Of a DNA stretch of 64,000 bases, positions 36,101 through 49,900 are shown piece after piece. Location of the stretch: NCBI GenBank assembly GCA_026936325.1, contig JAPTHN010000003.1, positions 60,911,192 to 60,975,191 of the forward strand, in the 5' to 3' direction. A model generated the notes under the pieces. The model made no database searches. It was not told the DNA's origin and was given only the letters and a program-made list of their open reading frames with translations. The position numbers and the translations under genes are program-made. The DNA comes from Platynereis dumerilii (taxonomy: Eukaryota > Annelida > Polychaeta > Phyllodocida > Nereididae). The stretch's first letter is position 1. Each line of letters starts with the position of its first letter.

Positions 36101-39100
36101 CTGACAAAGTGCATTGACACATGGATGATGCATGTTTCACTTGTTCAGCTTGCCCTGGCTGAACGATGCTTCAATGAACTGTAACTGAACCAACGGACTA
36201 CTTAGCCTCAAAGGAGAGTTGCAATTACTGACAACAAAAGTTGTTTGAAATTGTGATGACTGGTGTCTTGTGAAAAACAGAAACACTTTTTGTTTGGAAA
36301 ACAATGAAACTCTTTTGGTGAGGTGCAACACTCAGCTTAGACATGTGTTGTTTGTCATGGTTGTACAGATATAGTGACATTGCCTGGCAGTTTTAAATTC
36401 CTTTGTCATTAACTGTGATGTCAAACTCTGAACTGATATGTCACAGATTGAAGATTAGACCAATCACTAAACAGATACCCGATGATGTCACGGTTTAACT
36501 GCAAAACGAAGTTTTTAAAAAAACACATAGCTATGAAAACGATAATAATAGACCAAGTGGGATAAGGCAGTAGATGACATTTCCCAAAAACGAGTGTGTT
36601 TGATTTTTTGGCATTAAATGATAGACCATAATTAGATCTAGATACATAATCATTGGCAAAGTCAATTAAATTTTGTAACAAGTAGCAGTTGCACTTGTAA
36701 GAAGCAGATCATCTGCATGCATAACAGAGAACATTAAAGGAATATCTACCAATTTTTAAACCACCAGTTAGATTAGACAAACCATTGACTAAATTCTGAT
36801 ATTATAATTAGATAGGAATGGAGAGGTCAATCCTCCTTTGATGCATAAGTGCCACCCAAAGGCCGCTACAGATCTTACTGAAATTTTGCGGAATGTCTTT
36901 TTACAGGCAAAGGAACAAAATGGGAGAAGTGCAGATGAATTCGAAAATGTGTTCATTTGGGAGGGGGGGGGCAAATCCCGGACAATGCACCCTAAGGAGA
37001 AGCCCAAATACCAAAAATGGTTTTTGAATGAGCAATATTTTTTAGAGTGCACAGTTCCAAAGAAACAGGGCACCACATGTAATAGTTAGTGCTTACCAGC
37101 AATACATAAATCTGGCGGGGCGGCTTTACTTCTGACAAAACCGAAACACTGCTTATTTGGGAAATCCCCGTCATTAGCAGGAACCTTTATTGGAAAACAG
37201 AGTGGATTGTTCCCATCGCAATCATTGTCACAGTCGACTGAAACAGACTGGTAAGTACCTGAAAGAGAAATTATATAGAGAACAATACAACCAATTAAGT
37301 GTTCGATTTAAATTAAATTAAGTTTTAAAAGAGCAATCCTTGCATTACAACTTGAATTATGATAAAGAAATTAGTAAAAGATAGCTATTGACATTGCTGT
37401 ACTTTGGTTTAGATCTTTAATGAGTATGATACGTCAAGGAAGTATTCAATGTAAATTTGTAAAACCAACTGCACAGCTTTTTTTTTAGCAGCAAATGCTG
37501 TCAAGAACATAAAAAAATGTTATATTATGGTAGAAACGTGTTGTTTTAGTCATAATTTATGTAAATGTAACAGCAGTTGTTTTACAGCATTCATTTAATG
37601 AGTGTTTGTATATATACTACCATTGACTTTTTGCAACACGTCCGCATGAGGAGCGAGTCCCATGTCGTGGTCCAGAAATTGTCCGAATGTCATGAGTAAT
37701 GTCGTGTGGACTGGATCAGGATTTGATCGCCCCATGTTTATTCTACCGCTGATCCTCCTTGCACTCCTTATATTTCTCGGCAGGCTGATAGCTGTGGGTA
37801 TTATATTTACATTGGGTGCACATTTCAGACTCGGTTGTCAAAAACATTTAGGCCCAAATTTTCATCTCTAGTTTAAACTTGGTTTGTTGATAAACTAGGT
37901 TTAAACCCAGTTTAAAATATTAAAACTTAAGTTTTTCTTTTCTCGAAATTTTCATGTCTGGTTTTAAAAATCGACCTGGTTTTTCTGTGGTTTTAGTAGA
38001 AACCTGCTCAGGGGTGGTTTAACTCCTGGTTTTGGAAGCCTTCAGTGGGGATTTTGCGTCTGCAAAGTCAGATTTACATTTCGCTGATCTAGTTAAGGAT
38101 ATCAGTAGTTCTCTGAATTATTTTATTCCAAAAATATTTTTATGTCAATTTTTTTTTTCAAGTTACCCGCACTCATAAATTTTTTTCCAAAAATTTTCGA
38201 CGTTTTCATATTTCTGTCTCAACTTTTTATTATCTATTATCGCTAAAATGAATCTTTTGAGTCCAGGTGTTGCCGTCCTCATGTTTGGCATTTACATAAT
38301 CATTCATTCTATTACTAATTATCAATTCTATTTTTTACATTTTTTTTCTTTCCTCTCTATTTACATTCCCCTTTTTGTCTTCTCTTTCTTTCTTCATTTA
38401 TTTTTAATCTGCTTTCTTTTGTTATTTCATTTTGTCTTCTTTCTTTTACCTCCTGCAATTTTTGCTTCTTCATTTGCACTCGTCCTCATTTTCTACCTCT
38501 TCTCTTTTTCTTCACTTTCAGTTATCTCCTTCTTTCATAGCCTATTTCATCCCTTTCCTCCTTCCTTTCTTTCTTTTATTCTCTTTATTCCTTTTTGTTT
38601 CTCATATTTCTTATATTTCTTCTCCCTTCACCTTTTTTCCTTAATTATGGCTGTATCATATGTTTTCTTTCATCTTTTTTCTTTTTTGTCTCCTTTCTTG
38701 TTATTTACTGTTCTTCTAGATCTTTCTTCTTCTTGAGTTATCTTTCTTATGGCTAGTTCTCACGACGGCGATTTGAGAGCGACGCATCAAGAGAAGTCAT
38801 TTCTTGGAAGGTTGTGGCGTAGAACGTTGGTTTTGGCACATTACGTAATCAATTAGTGTCATGTGCGACGCTTAAAGTTAGTAGCCGCGGTGAGTCTTGA
38901 GGTGTCCGCGGCGCTTCTTAAGCTTTCTTCGCCGCGTTACGCCTCTCTTTCCTCAGCGCAGTTCCAAACAGACGCGTCGCACTTTGTTTTGGAATTCGGC
39001 GAGGCTGCTTTTACTTCGCCCAATGTTGTTTCCTCTTACGCCGCTGATGGTTGTGAGGCAGCTACGTCTGAAATTGGCGACCTGCGACGCATCAGGAAAC

Positions 39101-40882
39101 CTTCGGCGTACACCCGAGGTAAGATGCGTCGCTGAAAATGACAGCCTCGCCGAAGACTGTAAGGATGCAACGCCGCATTTAGGGACTTGTTACTGCGTAA
39201 CTTGATGGTTCATCGTCGCACATGCATTCATAAAGCGCCGAGGACATTACAGGCGCGTCGATGCTGACCTTCTTCGTCGTCCTTGCCTTAAGCAGCGACG
39301 AAGGTCTCTTAAGCATCGACGAACGTCTGTTGTTGCAGCGCTGCGGCAAAGTGTGTTTGGCTGCTGCAGGAGTCACTTTTGGTCATTATAAAAAGGGACA
39401 CAGAGGACCTCCTTGCTTCATTTGCTGATTGCCCTTCAATGAGAACACAACGACTGCCTACTGAACATATGCATGATGAATGAAGAAGAAATTATTGTTG
39501 TGGCTGGTGCTGCTGCTGTTGCTATCGGAGCTGTCTATTTGAGACAGAGGAGGAGGAGGGCCAGGAGACAGAAAAGGTGGTGGATTCGCAACTGGTTGCT
39601 GCAGAGGGAACAACATGGTCACTTCCATCAACTGCTGCCTGAACTGCAAGTGCGTGACGTGTCCGGCTACTACAACTACACTAGAATGCCCCCTGCCATC
39701 TTTGCTGAAATCCTGGAAGCTGTTGGACCACTCATCGCTAAGCAAGACACCAACATGAGGAGGGCTTTGGAACCTGGTCTGAAGTTGGCTATCACCCTGC
39801 GGTACATGGCAACAGGAAACAGCTACAAGTCCCTAGCTTATGCTTTCCGTGTGGCACCCAACACCATCTGCAACTTCATCCCTGAGGTCTGCCTTGCCAT
39901 CGTTCATGCCTTCGAAAGACAGCTGGCACTACCCACACAGCCTGAAAGATGGAAGGAGATAGCCAAGGCTTTTGAGACGAAATGGAACTTGCCCAACTGC
40001 ATTGGAGCTCTGGATGGCAAGCACGTCGCAATCCGATGTCCCAAGGCTGCAGGCTCCTTGTTCTACAACTACAAGGGATTTCACTCCATTGTCCTGATGG
40101 CCCTCGTTGATGCCAACTACAAGTTCATCTATGTGCAGGCTGGCTGTCAAGGAAGTGCATCTGATGGCGGCGTCTTCAGGGACACAGTACTTCGACAACT
40201 CCTGGACGAGGAAGATCTAGGCCTACCACCTCCAGAACCTCTACCTGGCACAGAAGACAATCCTTTCCCATATTACATCGTGGGTGACGAGGCATTTCCC
40301 CTGAAGACATGGCTGCTCAAACCAGTGCCAAGAAGGAACCTTGACATTGCTTCCAGAGTCTACAATTACAGGATTTCAAGAGCCAGGAGAGTGGTGGAGA
40401 ATGCCTTCGGTCTGCTGTCAAACAGGTTCAGATGCTTCCTGACCACCATGCCCCAACGACCTACAAGAGTGACATACATCACAATGGCTGCTTGTGTTCT
40501 ACACAACATTCTGCGAGACAGAGTAGGCGTCCACCATGCCCGTGACAATGAAGTGATGGACAGAGAAGATCCACAGACACATGACGTCACTGAAGGAGTT
40601 TGGAGGGGAGACCGTCAATTGCATGACCTAGGAGAACCACTTCGACACGGAAATGCCTCCAGAGATGCCAAGGCTGCTCGAGACTACCTACGTGACTGGG
40701 TCAACAGTCCGGCAGGAAGTGTCCCTTGGCAGTTGGAGAAAATCTGAAGAAGATGCATTCAAAACAACAAACCCCAGGTCCTTTTAAGGGCCACCAAATC
40801 CTCCCAATTGAGCTGGCCATGTACACATCCTATGTTGACAAAACAAGCCCAAAAATCAATCAATCAATCAATCCCTCCATCC

Positions 40883-40937
<55 letters not shown>

Positions 40938-43900
40938 CAAGTCCAATCCCTGCAAAGTGACGACAACTGCTTTTCTTTTGCTGCAGTGTATATATGTAAC
41001 GAGCATTGTGTTCCATCTATCAAGCTATCTATCTATCTATCTATCTAGCTATCTATCTAGCTATCTATCAAGCTATCTATCTATCTATCCAAGTCCAATC
41101 CCTGCAAAGTGACGACAACTGCTTTTCTTTTGCTGCAGTGTATATATGTAACGAGCATTGTGTTCCATCTATCAAGCTATCTATCTATCTATCTATCTAG
41201 CTATCTATCTAGCTATCTATCTTTCTATCTATCTCGCTAGCTATCTAGCTATCTACCTGCCACTTGAGCTAGACAAGTGAAATTACAAAGTGATGCACTT
41301 GTACTAGTGCAACCAACCAACACAATTTTTAAAAGCAAAGCACTTGTACTAGTGCATTACATTTTAATTAAGAAATTCATGCACTTGTACTAGTGCAATA
41401 AAAATATGTTTATACCAAAGAATGCAGCACTTGTACTAGTGCTGCACTTGGTATGTTTTGGGGCAAAGAAAGGGGGAACTAGCACCTTGCTTTTATGAAG
41501 GTGATTACTTTTAATGAAGGCCAGGACCGGACTTTTGTTTTGGGGGACTTTTTTTTTGGGGGACTTTTTTTTTGGGGATTGTCAACGTTTTTTTTGCTCT
41601 TTTTTGGCTCTTTTCGGTCAACACAAGCTCTTTTTTTTTGTCAACATAAGATGTGTACGTGGCCTGCCCTTTTGGGAGGATTTGGTGGCCCTTAAAAGGG
41701 CCGAGGTTTTTTGTTGTCTTTGCTGCATGTGGTCTTCTACTTTCGTGGAGAAAGGAGACCTGAAGTCCAACTGGGCGAAGGGGAAGGCTGGTGCTGGTGA
41801 TGGGCGGCCGGTTGACCAAAGCTGGGTCCAGGGGGGTAGCCGTATTTCTCGGGGCTGTCCTGTGCATCCATCATCAGTGTCATGGTGGAGTGGCTGGGCT
41901 GCATCGGGGTGTAGCTGGGAGTCTGCCTGGAGGATCCTCCTTCCCTGGGCTGGTGCTGCTGGTAGTGATGGCTGCTGGAAGCCTGGGGATGGTGCTGGTG
42001 GTGTGATGGCACATACGTCGAAGAAGGAGGAGGATGAGGAGGAGGTGGCATCTGCAGGCGCTGAGGAGGATGAGGAGGCTGGAAGGTGTGCTCCTGATGC
42101 TGTCTTGAGTGGCGGCTGGCCTCATCATCCCAGTAGAGGGCGGCCTCTGCAATGGTCCTGACCATCGCCCTCCTGATTTCAGGGCTGGCGTGCACTCCCA
42201 CGTGGTACAGGTCCTGGCACTTCATCCTCCAGTACTCCTGGTCGGGTGTCAACTCCTGGTGGTCGGGGCACATCTTGCAGCCAGAGCCTTTCAGGATTTT
42301 CTTGGCGGAGGACATGGCTTGCATGCTGCCTGCGATGACGTGCATGGCGGAGTGCATGGCTTCATCTCCTGGGGCCTTCCTCTTGGTTCCCTTGGCAGCG
42401 GCTCCAGGCTTTGGTGCTCCAGGGAAGACTTGGGACTGCTGGCTGTCCTGTGCTGGCTGTTCAGGTGGCAGGTCCGGCATGTCATAGGAAGCTGGCAGGG
42501 AATCCTCAGGGTTGTAGCTTTCATCATCGGAGTCTGAGGCTGGCCGGTTGGCAGACAGTTGCGAGATGGCAGACAGCTCCTTCCCTGGCTTGTGGACGAT
42601 GGAGTCCTTCAGGAACCGACAGTTGTTCAGGATGTACTCGTCCCTCTCTGTGAGCTTCTCCTTCCTGGCGGCTCCTGAAGCTTCAGGCCTGACGAGTCTG
42701 GAGAAGTGAGTGCGCACTGTCTTCCTCCAGTTGAAGATGTCCTGGGAGGTGTACTTGGGGCCCAGCTCCTTTGCTTTTTCTGAGTCCAGCAGCAGCTTCT
42801 CGTTCCCCTTGTAGCCTCTGGTCCCCTTCATGTACAGCACAGGATGCTCCTTGTACCAGTTGATGAGGTCATCTTCTTGTTCAGCTGTGATGCCCATGTT
42901 GTTGCGGATGTTTGGCTTGGGGGCCTTCCCTTTGCCCTTCTTGCCCTTGGACTTGGCTTCAGCAGCTGCAGGGGTGTCATCAGCAGAGTCTTCTTCCTCC
43001 TCGAAGGTGTCCTCATGGATGGCCACTCTGTCTAGAGCAAGAACAGGCTGGCTCTCTGCTGTTTTCTTGGGAGTCTGCTTCTTCGGAGTCTGCTTCTTTG
43101 GAGTCTGCTTCTTTGGAGTCTGCTTCTTTGGAGTAGACTTGGCAGTAGGCTCTGGAAGACCCGTGGAAGACTTGGCAGCAGGCTTGTCAGCAGGCTTGGC
43201 AGCAGGCTTGGCAGCAGGCTTGGCAGGCTTGTCAGCAGGCTTGGCAGCAGGCTTGGCAGGCTTGTCAGCAGGCTTGTCTCCTTCATCAGTTTCAAAGAGT
43301 TCAACTGAAGAATCTTCGTCTGTGCTGTCTTCTGGCCGGCCCTCGAAGATGGTCTCGCTGACGACAGTGGCTTTGGTGGTTGAAGTGGTGGTCTTCGTCT
43401 GGCTGCCAGCTGTAGTGGAGGTGTAGAGCCCAGGTAGAGAGAGGTCTGCCATGGCTGTAGTGAAGAAGGCAGTCACTGCAGCATCTGAAGGTTCATGGAG
43501 AGGAGTTGCAGCTGGAGTTGTAGCTGGAGTTGTCACTGGAGTGCTCCCAGGAGTGTGGAGTGTTGACCTGGTGCTGAGCTTGGTTGGTGCCCTGGTGACG
43601 ACGGTGCCCTTTCTCCTCTTTGGTCCCATGTTGTAGCAGCAATTTGAAGTACAATTGTAGCAACAAAAGTAGCAGCAAATGTAGCAGTTGATAATAGTGT
43701 CGTGGATTCTAGGTGTGTTCTGGTCGAAGGTCTGAGTGGGTATGGTGCTCTAAACTGGCCTCCTCTATATATATGCAGGGTGCGGACCGCCTCTTTCCCC
43801 CTCCTTCGCCCCCCTGCTTCGCTGCTGCTGCCCCAGCCGCTGCGCAAAAAGAGGGTGACACGCAGACAAAGGGTTGATGCTAAAAATAGAACAACGCATG

Positions 43901-46900
43901 CACTCAGGCGCCACTCTGTCTGCTGCATTGGGGGTCCAAAAGACGCGGCGCGCACCCTCTCACGTGCGTCGAACATGTGTCTTTCTGCGACGCGTGTCTG
44001 AAACATGTGACATGAAGCAAGAGCTTTCTGCTACACTGCTGTTTCTGCGTCGAAGCTCTTCTTTGTGCGTCGCAACTTTAAAAATCTGCGGCGCGCACTG
44101 ATTTCTTTTTACGCTTCTTCTTGCTTCACCACTTCTTTCCTCGCAAAGATTCAACCGGTTGAATCTTTTTTTCCTGCATCGTCAAATTTCTAGGAATTGC
44201 GTAGAAAGACCTCTTAAAGCGACGCATGCTGTTCCTGTTGCGCCGTAAAGCCTAAATTGACGGCGAACATGCTCAAATCTTTGCCCTTTCCTGGAAATAT
44301 AAGAAACGCCGTCACTTAAACCCTCTGTTACGTCTCCGTGAGAACTAGCCATTATATTTTGTTCCTTTTTCTTCTTCCTCTTCTTTTTAATTATGCTGTT
44401 ACTTTCTAATTTCCGAATGCTTTTCCCTCTTCTTTCTTCTTATGGCTAGTTCTCACGGAGACGTAACAGAGGGTTCTTGTTGCGTCGCTTCTTGCTTTTC
44501 CAGGAAAGTGGGAGGTTCTTAAGCTAGATTCAACAATTCGGCGACGATATTTTCGTCTACGGCGCTTCTTAAACTTCCTCGCCAAAAGTTCCTAGAAGTC
44601 ACATGACCCTGTGGTGAGGCAAGAACTTGCTTCACGAAAGATTCAACCGGTTGAATCTTTGCGAAGGAAGAAACCACGATGCAAGAGACCAGAAAGGCCC
44701 CCAAAATGATTGGGCGAAGTTAGAGACAGCTTGGGCGAAGTTAGAGACAGGTTGGGCGAAGTTAGAGACAGCTTGGGCGAGGCTACTTATCATTGAGTCA
44801 ATGGAACTTCGGCGAAAAAAGACAACAACTCGCCGACACAAACAGGCTGTTGAAACGCCGAAACAGCTACTTGCTTGGCCGTAACAGGTATTTGCTTGGG
44901 CGTAATTGAACATTAGGACGAAGTAAGAGGATGCTAGGGCGAAGAAAGAGCATGCTAGGGCGAAGAAAGAGACTCCTTGGGCGAATCTAGTTTAACATTG
45001 AAGCAATGGAACTGCGTCGAGGCTCCTGACAACTCGCCGACACAAGTGTCTTCTTGCCTCGTCCGTAATTACGAGCGATTCGGCGTAAAAAACGAGAGCC
45101 TCGTCGTAATAGGAACCATCAACGACGAATTAGAACCTCTAATTGATTATATAATTGACCAAAAATGGCTTGAAACGCCGAAAGTGGGCGAATCTGCAGT
45201 TCCTGGAACCTCTACAACTTCGCCGTCACTTAACCACTCTCGTGTGATCTAGGCATTAGTTTCTCGTCTCATCTTTCTTCTTTGAAATTAGTCTAAATCA
45301 ACTTCATGTGCATTTCTTCAACATTTCTGCTGACTATACTTAATGATTTTGCTTTAATTTCCTTTCAATTTTTTCTTTTTCTCCTTCTAGCATTCTTCTT
45401 TTATTGCTAATTGTATCTTCCTCTTTGTTTACGACTTTTGTTTTGTTCCTTACTTATCTTTTTTAATTTTGCTTCTTCTTGCTTCATAGAACTGGGTGAA
45501 AACTGGGTGCAAACTGAGTTTAAACTCAGTCTCCATAAACCTGGTCTAGTCAAGGTTTGTCAGACATGAAAATTCGGTTTTTAAACTAGGTCTAAACTCA
45601 AGTTAAACTTGGTTTATCGAAACTGGGTTTAACTGGGTAAAACCCTGGGTTAAACCAAGTTTAAACCCAACATGAAAATTTGGGCCTTAAAGGCCAAAGT
45701 GACATTTCTTGAGCATTGAGCAATAATTGATGGTTTGATATGATTCAACCTAAGTTCAGTGAGACTTCGTATTTGGACCAATTTCTAATTGTGACCGTCC
45801 ACTTCAGGCAACTTAAGTCATTTTTGAGATGACAGAAATTTACGAAGTCTTGATGCTTTGGGAAAAAAAATCTCTATTGGCATTTAGTTACAGGTGATTT
45901 CATTACCATGCGATTCTGGTCATTCACAGTTGCCTGTGAGGAATCAATGCAATGTATATACTTGCTACGTTTGATATATTAGCTGTGTAACGTTCTTTTG
46001 TTTCTAAACCAATCAGATGTAGCACAAATGCTATGTATTTTGTGTGTAAAGAGTCTTAGAATCTCATACTAATGAAATTGCCTGTAACTGGTTCAAAGCT
46101 CAACATTTTAATCATAGCAAATCTTAGAAATATGAAAATAGACATCAGCAAATGAAGAAGCAATGGCCCGAGCTTGGCATGCTATAGGTTTGCACATGAC
46201 CTCAGATGTGTCAGCTGATACAGATGCTATATTTTGTGTGGGAAGCATACTACCAGTCTATATTACATCTGGTGGAACATACACGGTACTTATTTCCTTG
46301 GCTGGAAGTCAGAAGTGAACCTATTCAATATTGAGTTATAATATGTAACCTCTCAGAAGAGTTTGGCAAGAACTTCTTGATACGGTCTGTCAACCTCGGG
46401 CAGGTATCATTAAGGCACGAGCCGTTAGGTTGCCAGTCATTGATCAAAAGTAATGCCTCCAAAATACATTATTATTGTATAATTATATTACCGTCAGCAT
46501 AAACAGCTGCCAATAATCTCCTGTAAGCTCTGAAAGATCGTCCCCACAGCGGTCTTATCAAGTTGTTGCATGTTCCATCAAACGACCGGTACCTGGTATA
46601 ATTATATAATGCATCAGATTATTCTAATTCTCATTTCATTAAATAAAGTTGACGTCTAATTAAAGGGAACTTTCAGGGCAACAATACGAGACTACAAGCA
46701 CATGATAGACCTTTTAGTTCTTGAGAAATACAACGACTGTTTCAGTGTATAGTCCAGTTCCTTGAATGTCTCTACTAGGCCTTTCAGATGTCTCTGGTGC
46801 TGTAAGTTTAAAAGAAATTGAAGGTGCCACAGGCACCGACAAGCCGTATTTGGTCTGTTTTTTCGACCATTAGGACATAATGTGCTCAATAGAGCCTTAT

Positions 46901-49900
46901 GAGCACTTATTTCCATAATTTGGTGTGTCAGTGAGCACTTGCTCATTGGAAAGGCATTCAGAATGACATATTGATATAATTTGAGGTCTATGATTGTACT
47001 GATTGTACCAAAGGAGCCATACAGAGTCGACTTGAGAAGATAAATTTCTACATTCTAGAAAGATGTTTTTACTCACAATTCATACTCCTTTACATATTGA
47101 TAAAGCGGGTTATGTTGACGTTATCTTATAGTACCATTTGTAATCTTCAATTTAAAACAGAGTCTATTCTATGGAGATTCGACCTGGGAATGATGTTTTT
47201 TTTTTTAAAAAAGGTACAGATTGAGAAAAATGCGTTTGTAGATCAGGCTTTTAGTGCATTTCTTTGTGAATTAATTGCACATAAACGAGTATATATCAGT
47301 TATGAATAAAGATAATGAAGATCTGTTAACTGTATTTAATGCGTGTGACAGCCTAGAAGCAGCTATCGGAATATTGAAAATTGGGCCGTTTTGACCATGT
47401 CACACATTTTTGGCCCACCTTATGACATGCGACCATATTCTGTTATGAATCAGTATTAAACAGTGAGTTTACTGTTTGTGTCAATTTTGTAGCTGGAGAC
47501 ATGTCCCAAGGTAAATCAAAAAGATTCATTTCAGAATCTATACTCGGTTTTTTCGGAATTTGAGACTTGAATATGATGTCAAAAAAATTTGTCCTCGATC
47601 TCCAGTACGAGGAAAAACACTCAGGATTCTGAAGGAAAAACAATCCATTTGTGTTTTCGTTGCTCGAGTGTGTGCCTCTACATTGCTGTGATAAATGCAA
47701 GTTAAAAAGATATCAAGGCCATGCACATACATTTTCTTAGAAATTAAAATTCACAATGTCACAAAATGTCCTCTCCAGTACATCAGAAGTTTCGCTCTAG
47801 TTCAAGTCTTTTAACACTGGATTCATTAAGAAAAAGAGCATGGCTGAATTAAATAATTTAACCAGGATGCCGTAAAAGGGTATTTATAAATATTTAACAT
47901 TGCAATATAGGTTTTCAGATCACCAAATTGCACTATAATGAGAAAATCAAATTTGAGAGTAAAAGGCAATTATTTTATGATAAGATGTCCATGTATATAT
48001 ATGGTTGATGATAAACTTGACTTGATAAATCAATATAACTGCAATTTTTCGCAAATAACAGAATGACTTAACAAAATAATATGTAAATATCTTGTTTATG
48101 GAGCACTTTAAGCTTATTTTTTTCTGAGCCTGTGATTTTTGGTCATCTTCGATGATTTTTCTCTCTAGAACATTATCTTTGACACAAGGGAAACACTATG
48201 GGCCGATTTCACCAACATAGTATTGACAGTTAGGCCTGGTCTTTAAAACTCCTTTATACCTGGTTTAACTAAGTCCCTTTCACCAAGAGTGTGCTAAGTG
48301 TGTAAACCTGTCAAGGTTCAGTGAATCATAAGCATTGTTACTAAACTCAAGGATCAGCAGTCACAAACAGATTTGGTGTCAAGAAGTGATTAGGCCAATG
48401 AAAACAGAACATAAGTTTCTTGGCATGACAGATAAGTATTTTTGATCTTTTGTCTTGCAGGTACGCATATATTTGCAAGTTTCTCTGTGATTCAACAGTC
48501 ACCACTCAAATCAAAGATTTTTTTAAGGTAGATATGTCATGTCATTAGATGCAAACCAAGAACCCCCATGTCTACCTTGACCATATTTTTGTTGAAGTAA
48601 CTGCTGGAATTGGAAATAAACATGCCATTCACAAGAATTAAATATATTTTATTTTATTAAATTATGTTTTTGTTGCATTTGCCTATGGTACCATAGCGGC
48701 AACTTTGTGTCAGTTGCTGCAAAATGGCAAAAAGCAGGGTGGTGTCATTTCTGTGAACGGCATTATTTTTGGTATTACGATAAAGTTATAGTGACATTTA
48801 GAGCAGAAAGCTCCATGCCAATATGACCATATAGGCGTACGGGACGGGCCTAGCTGTCACGGAGGGGGGGGGGCTATTGCTACTTTGCCCTGAAACTTAA
48901 ACATGGGAGGGTTATGACCAGGGCAGTGGATCTGCCCTGATATTGGTCAAGATTTGCTCTGATATCCCATTTGCCCCGATGCCAGGGGAGGAGGCTGCAG
49001 CCCCCAAACCCCCTGCAAAATACGCTTTCGCTACCAAGAGAAAAAGGCAATGATGTAGATGTTACCACTGAAACCCAAGAAATGGTTGCTCAATTCAAGC
49101 GCCTAGATGGGAGCACATGAAAGTGAATTAAAAAAAGGAGATGGTTACTCTGTTAAAAGGTCCCACAAAGCAATCGGTGGAGACTATTGTTGTCAGCACA
49201 GAAACATTGTTGCGGATGTTTTGGGAGATGACGTTTTTGCTACCTTGAGAATGTTTTTGACGATGATGCCTCACTCGATGATGCTTCAGAGCCCCCCCCT
49301 CCAAACTGTAATTCTTTGTTGGTGATATATTAAAAGCTGCTTTGCCGTCTTTAGAATGACCTTTTTTCCCTGCCAAGTGCAGCTACTCTGGTATTATGAA
49401 AGCATCCATTTATTTTATAAATCTACAAGCCCACCCCTCTTTTCCTCTTGTCATATCATTTGGCCTTGTTTTAGAATTTCAGAGATTAATTAATTGTGTT
49501 TGTAGCAGTTGAGTTGTTTGAATACTGTACATGTGTTCCTTGATCCTGCTCCACTTGAGTGATTGGCTTTGCCAGACCAGGTCTTAGCTAAGACCTGGCT
49601 CAACTCTTAATACCATGTTGGTGAAAACGGGCCCTTGGGTTCAAATCGTACAGCAACAAAACTTTACTTTGGGTTAGTATGATACCTAAGCATTATTTAT
49701 CTTGACGTTCATGGGTCTATTGAGACTAGAACCTTACTAAACACTCTAAAACATTAATTTTCAGATTCGGGAACGTCTAATTTCTACTTTTGGGCAATTC
49801 CGTAAAGTCGGACGTACAGATCAGACACCTTAACAGCTTGTGTAGCCCTACCATTACACCTTAGCTATTCGATTGTTAAGCAGGCATGAGGCACTGTGGT

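Larger units (their letters stand above)
38750..44351. mobile_element. Harbinger 2: 5.6 kb two-gene Harbinger element, genes intact
   Basis: Ends TGGCTAGTTCTCACG in both orientations with TTA duplications (38747-38749, 44352-44354). CpG-rich arms. It contains an uninterrupted transposase frame (39473-40747, +) and an uninterrupted MADF frame (43629-41737, -). Both ends, both frames and the target duplication look whole, so this copy may be young and possibly active. Shares only TTCTCACG with the Harbinger 1 terminus. Confidence 0.95.
37851..45686. mobile_element. Outer element of stack 2 (GGCCCAAATTTTCAT ends, TTA duplication)
   Basis: GGCCCAAATTTTCAT at 37851 and inverted at the right end (45672-45686), with TTA at 37848-37850 and 45687-45689. 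Net length about 1.4 kb without the nested elements. Arms are rich in GTTTAAAC and AAACTTGG motifs. A 400-base pyrimidine-rich stretch fills 38,330-38,745. TTA duplication suggests a Harbinger-type non-autonomous element. Lies in a peroxidase intron. Confidence 0.7.

Noticed and set aside
38248-38736. 162-codon Phe/Leu/Ser-rich frame
   Set aside because: Lies in a pyrimidine-rich tract within a non-coding element; hydrophobic composition follows from T-rich codons.
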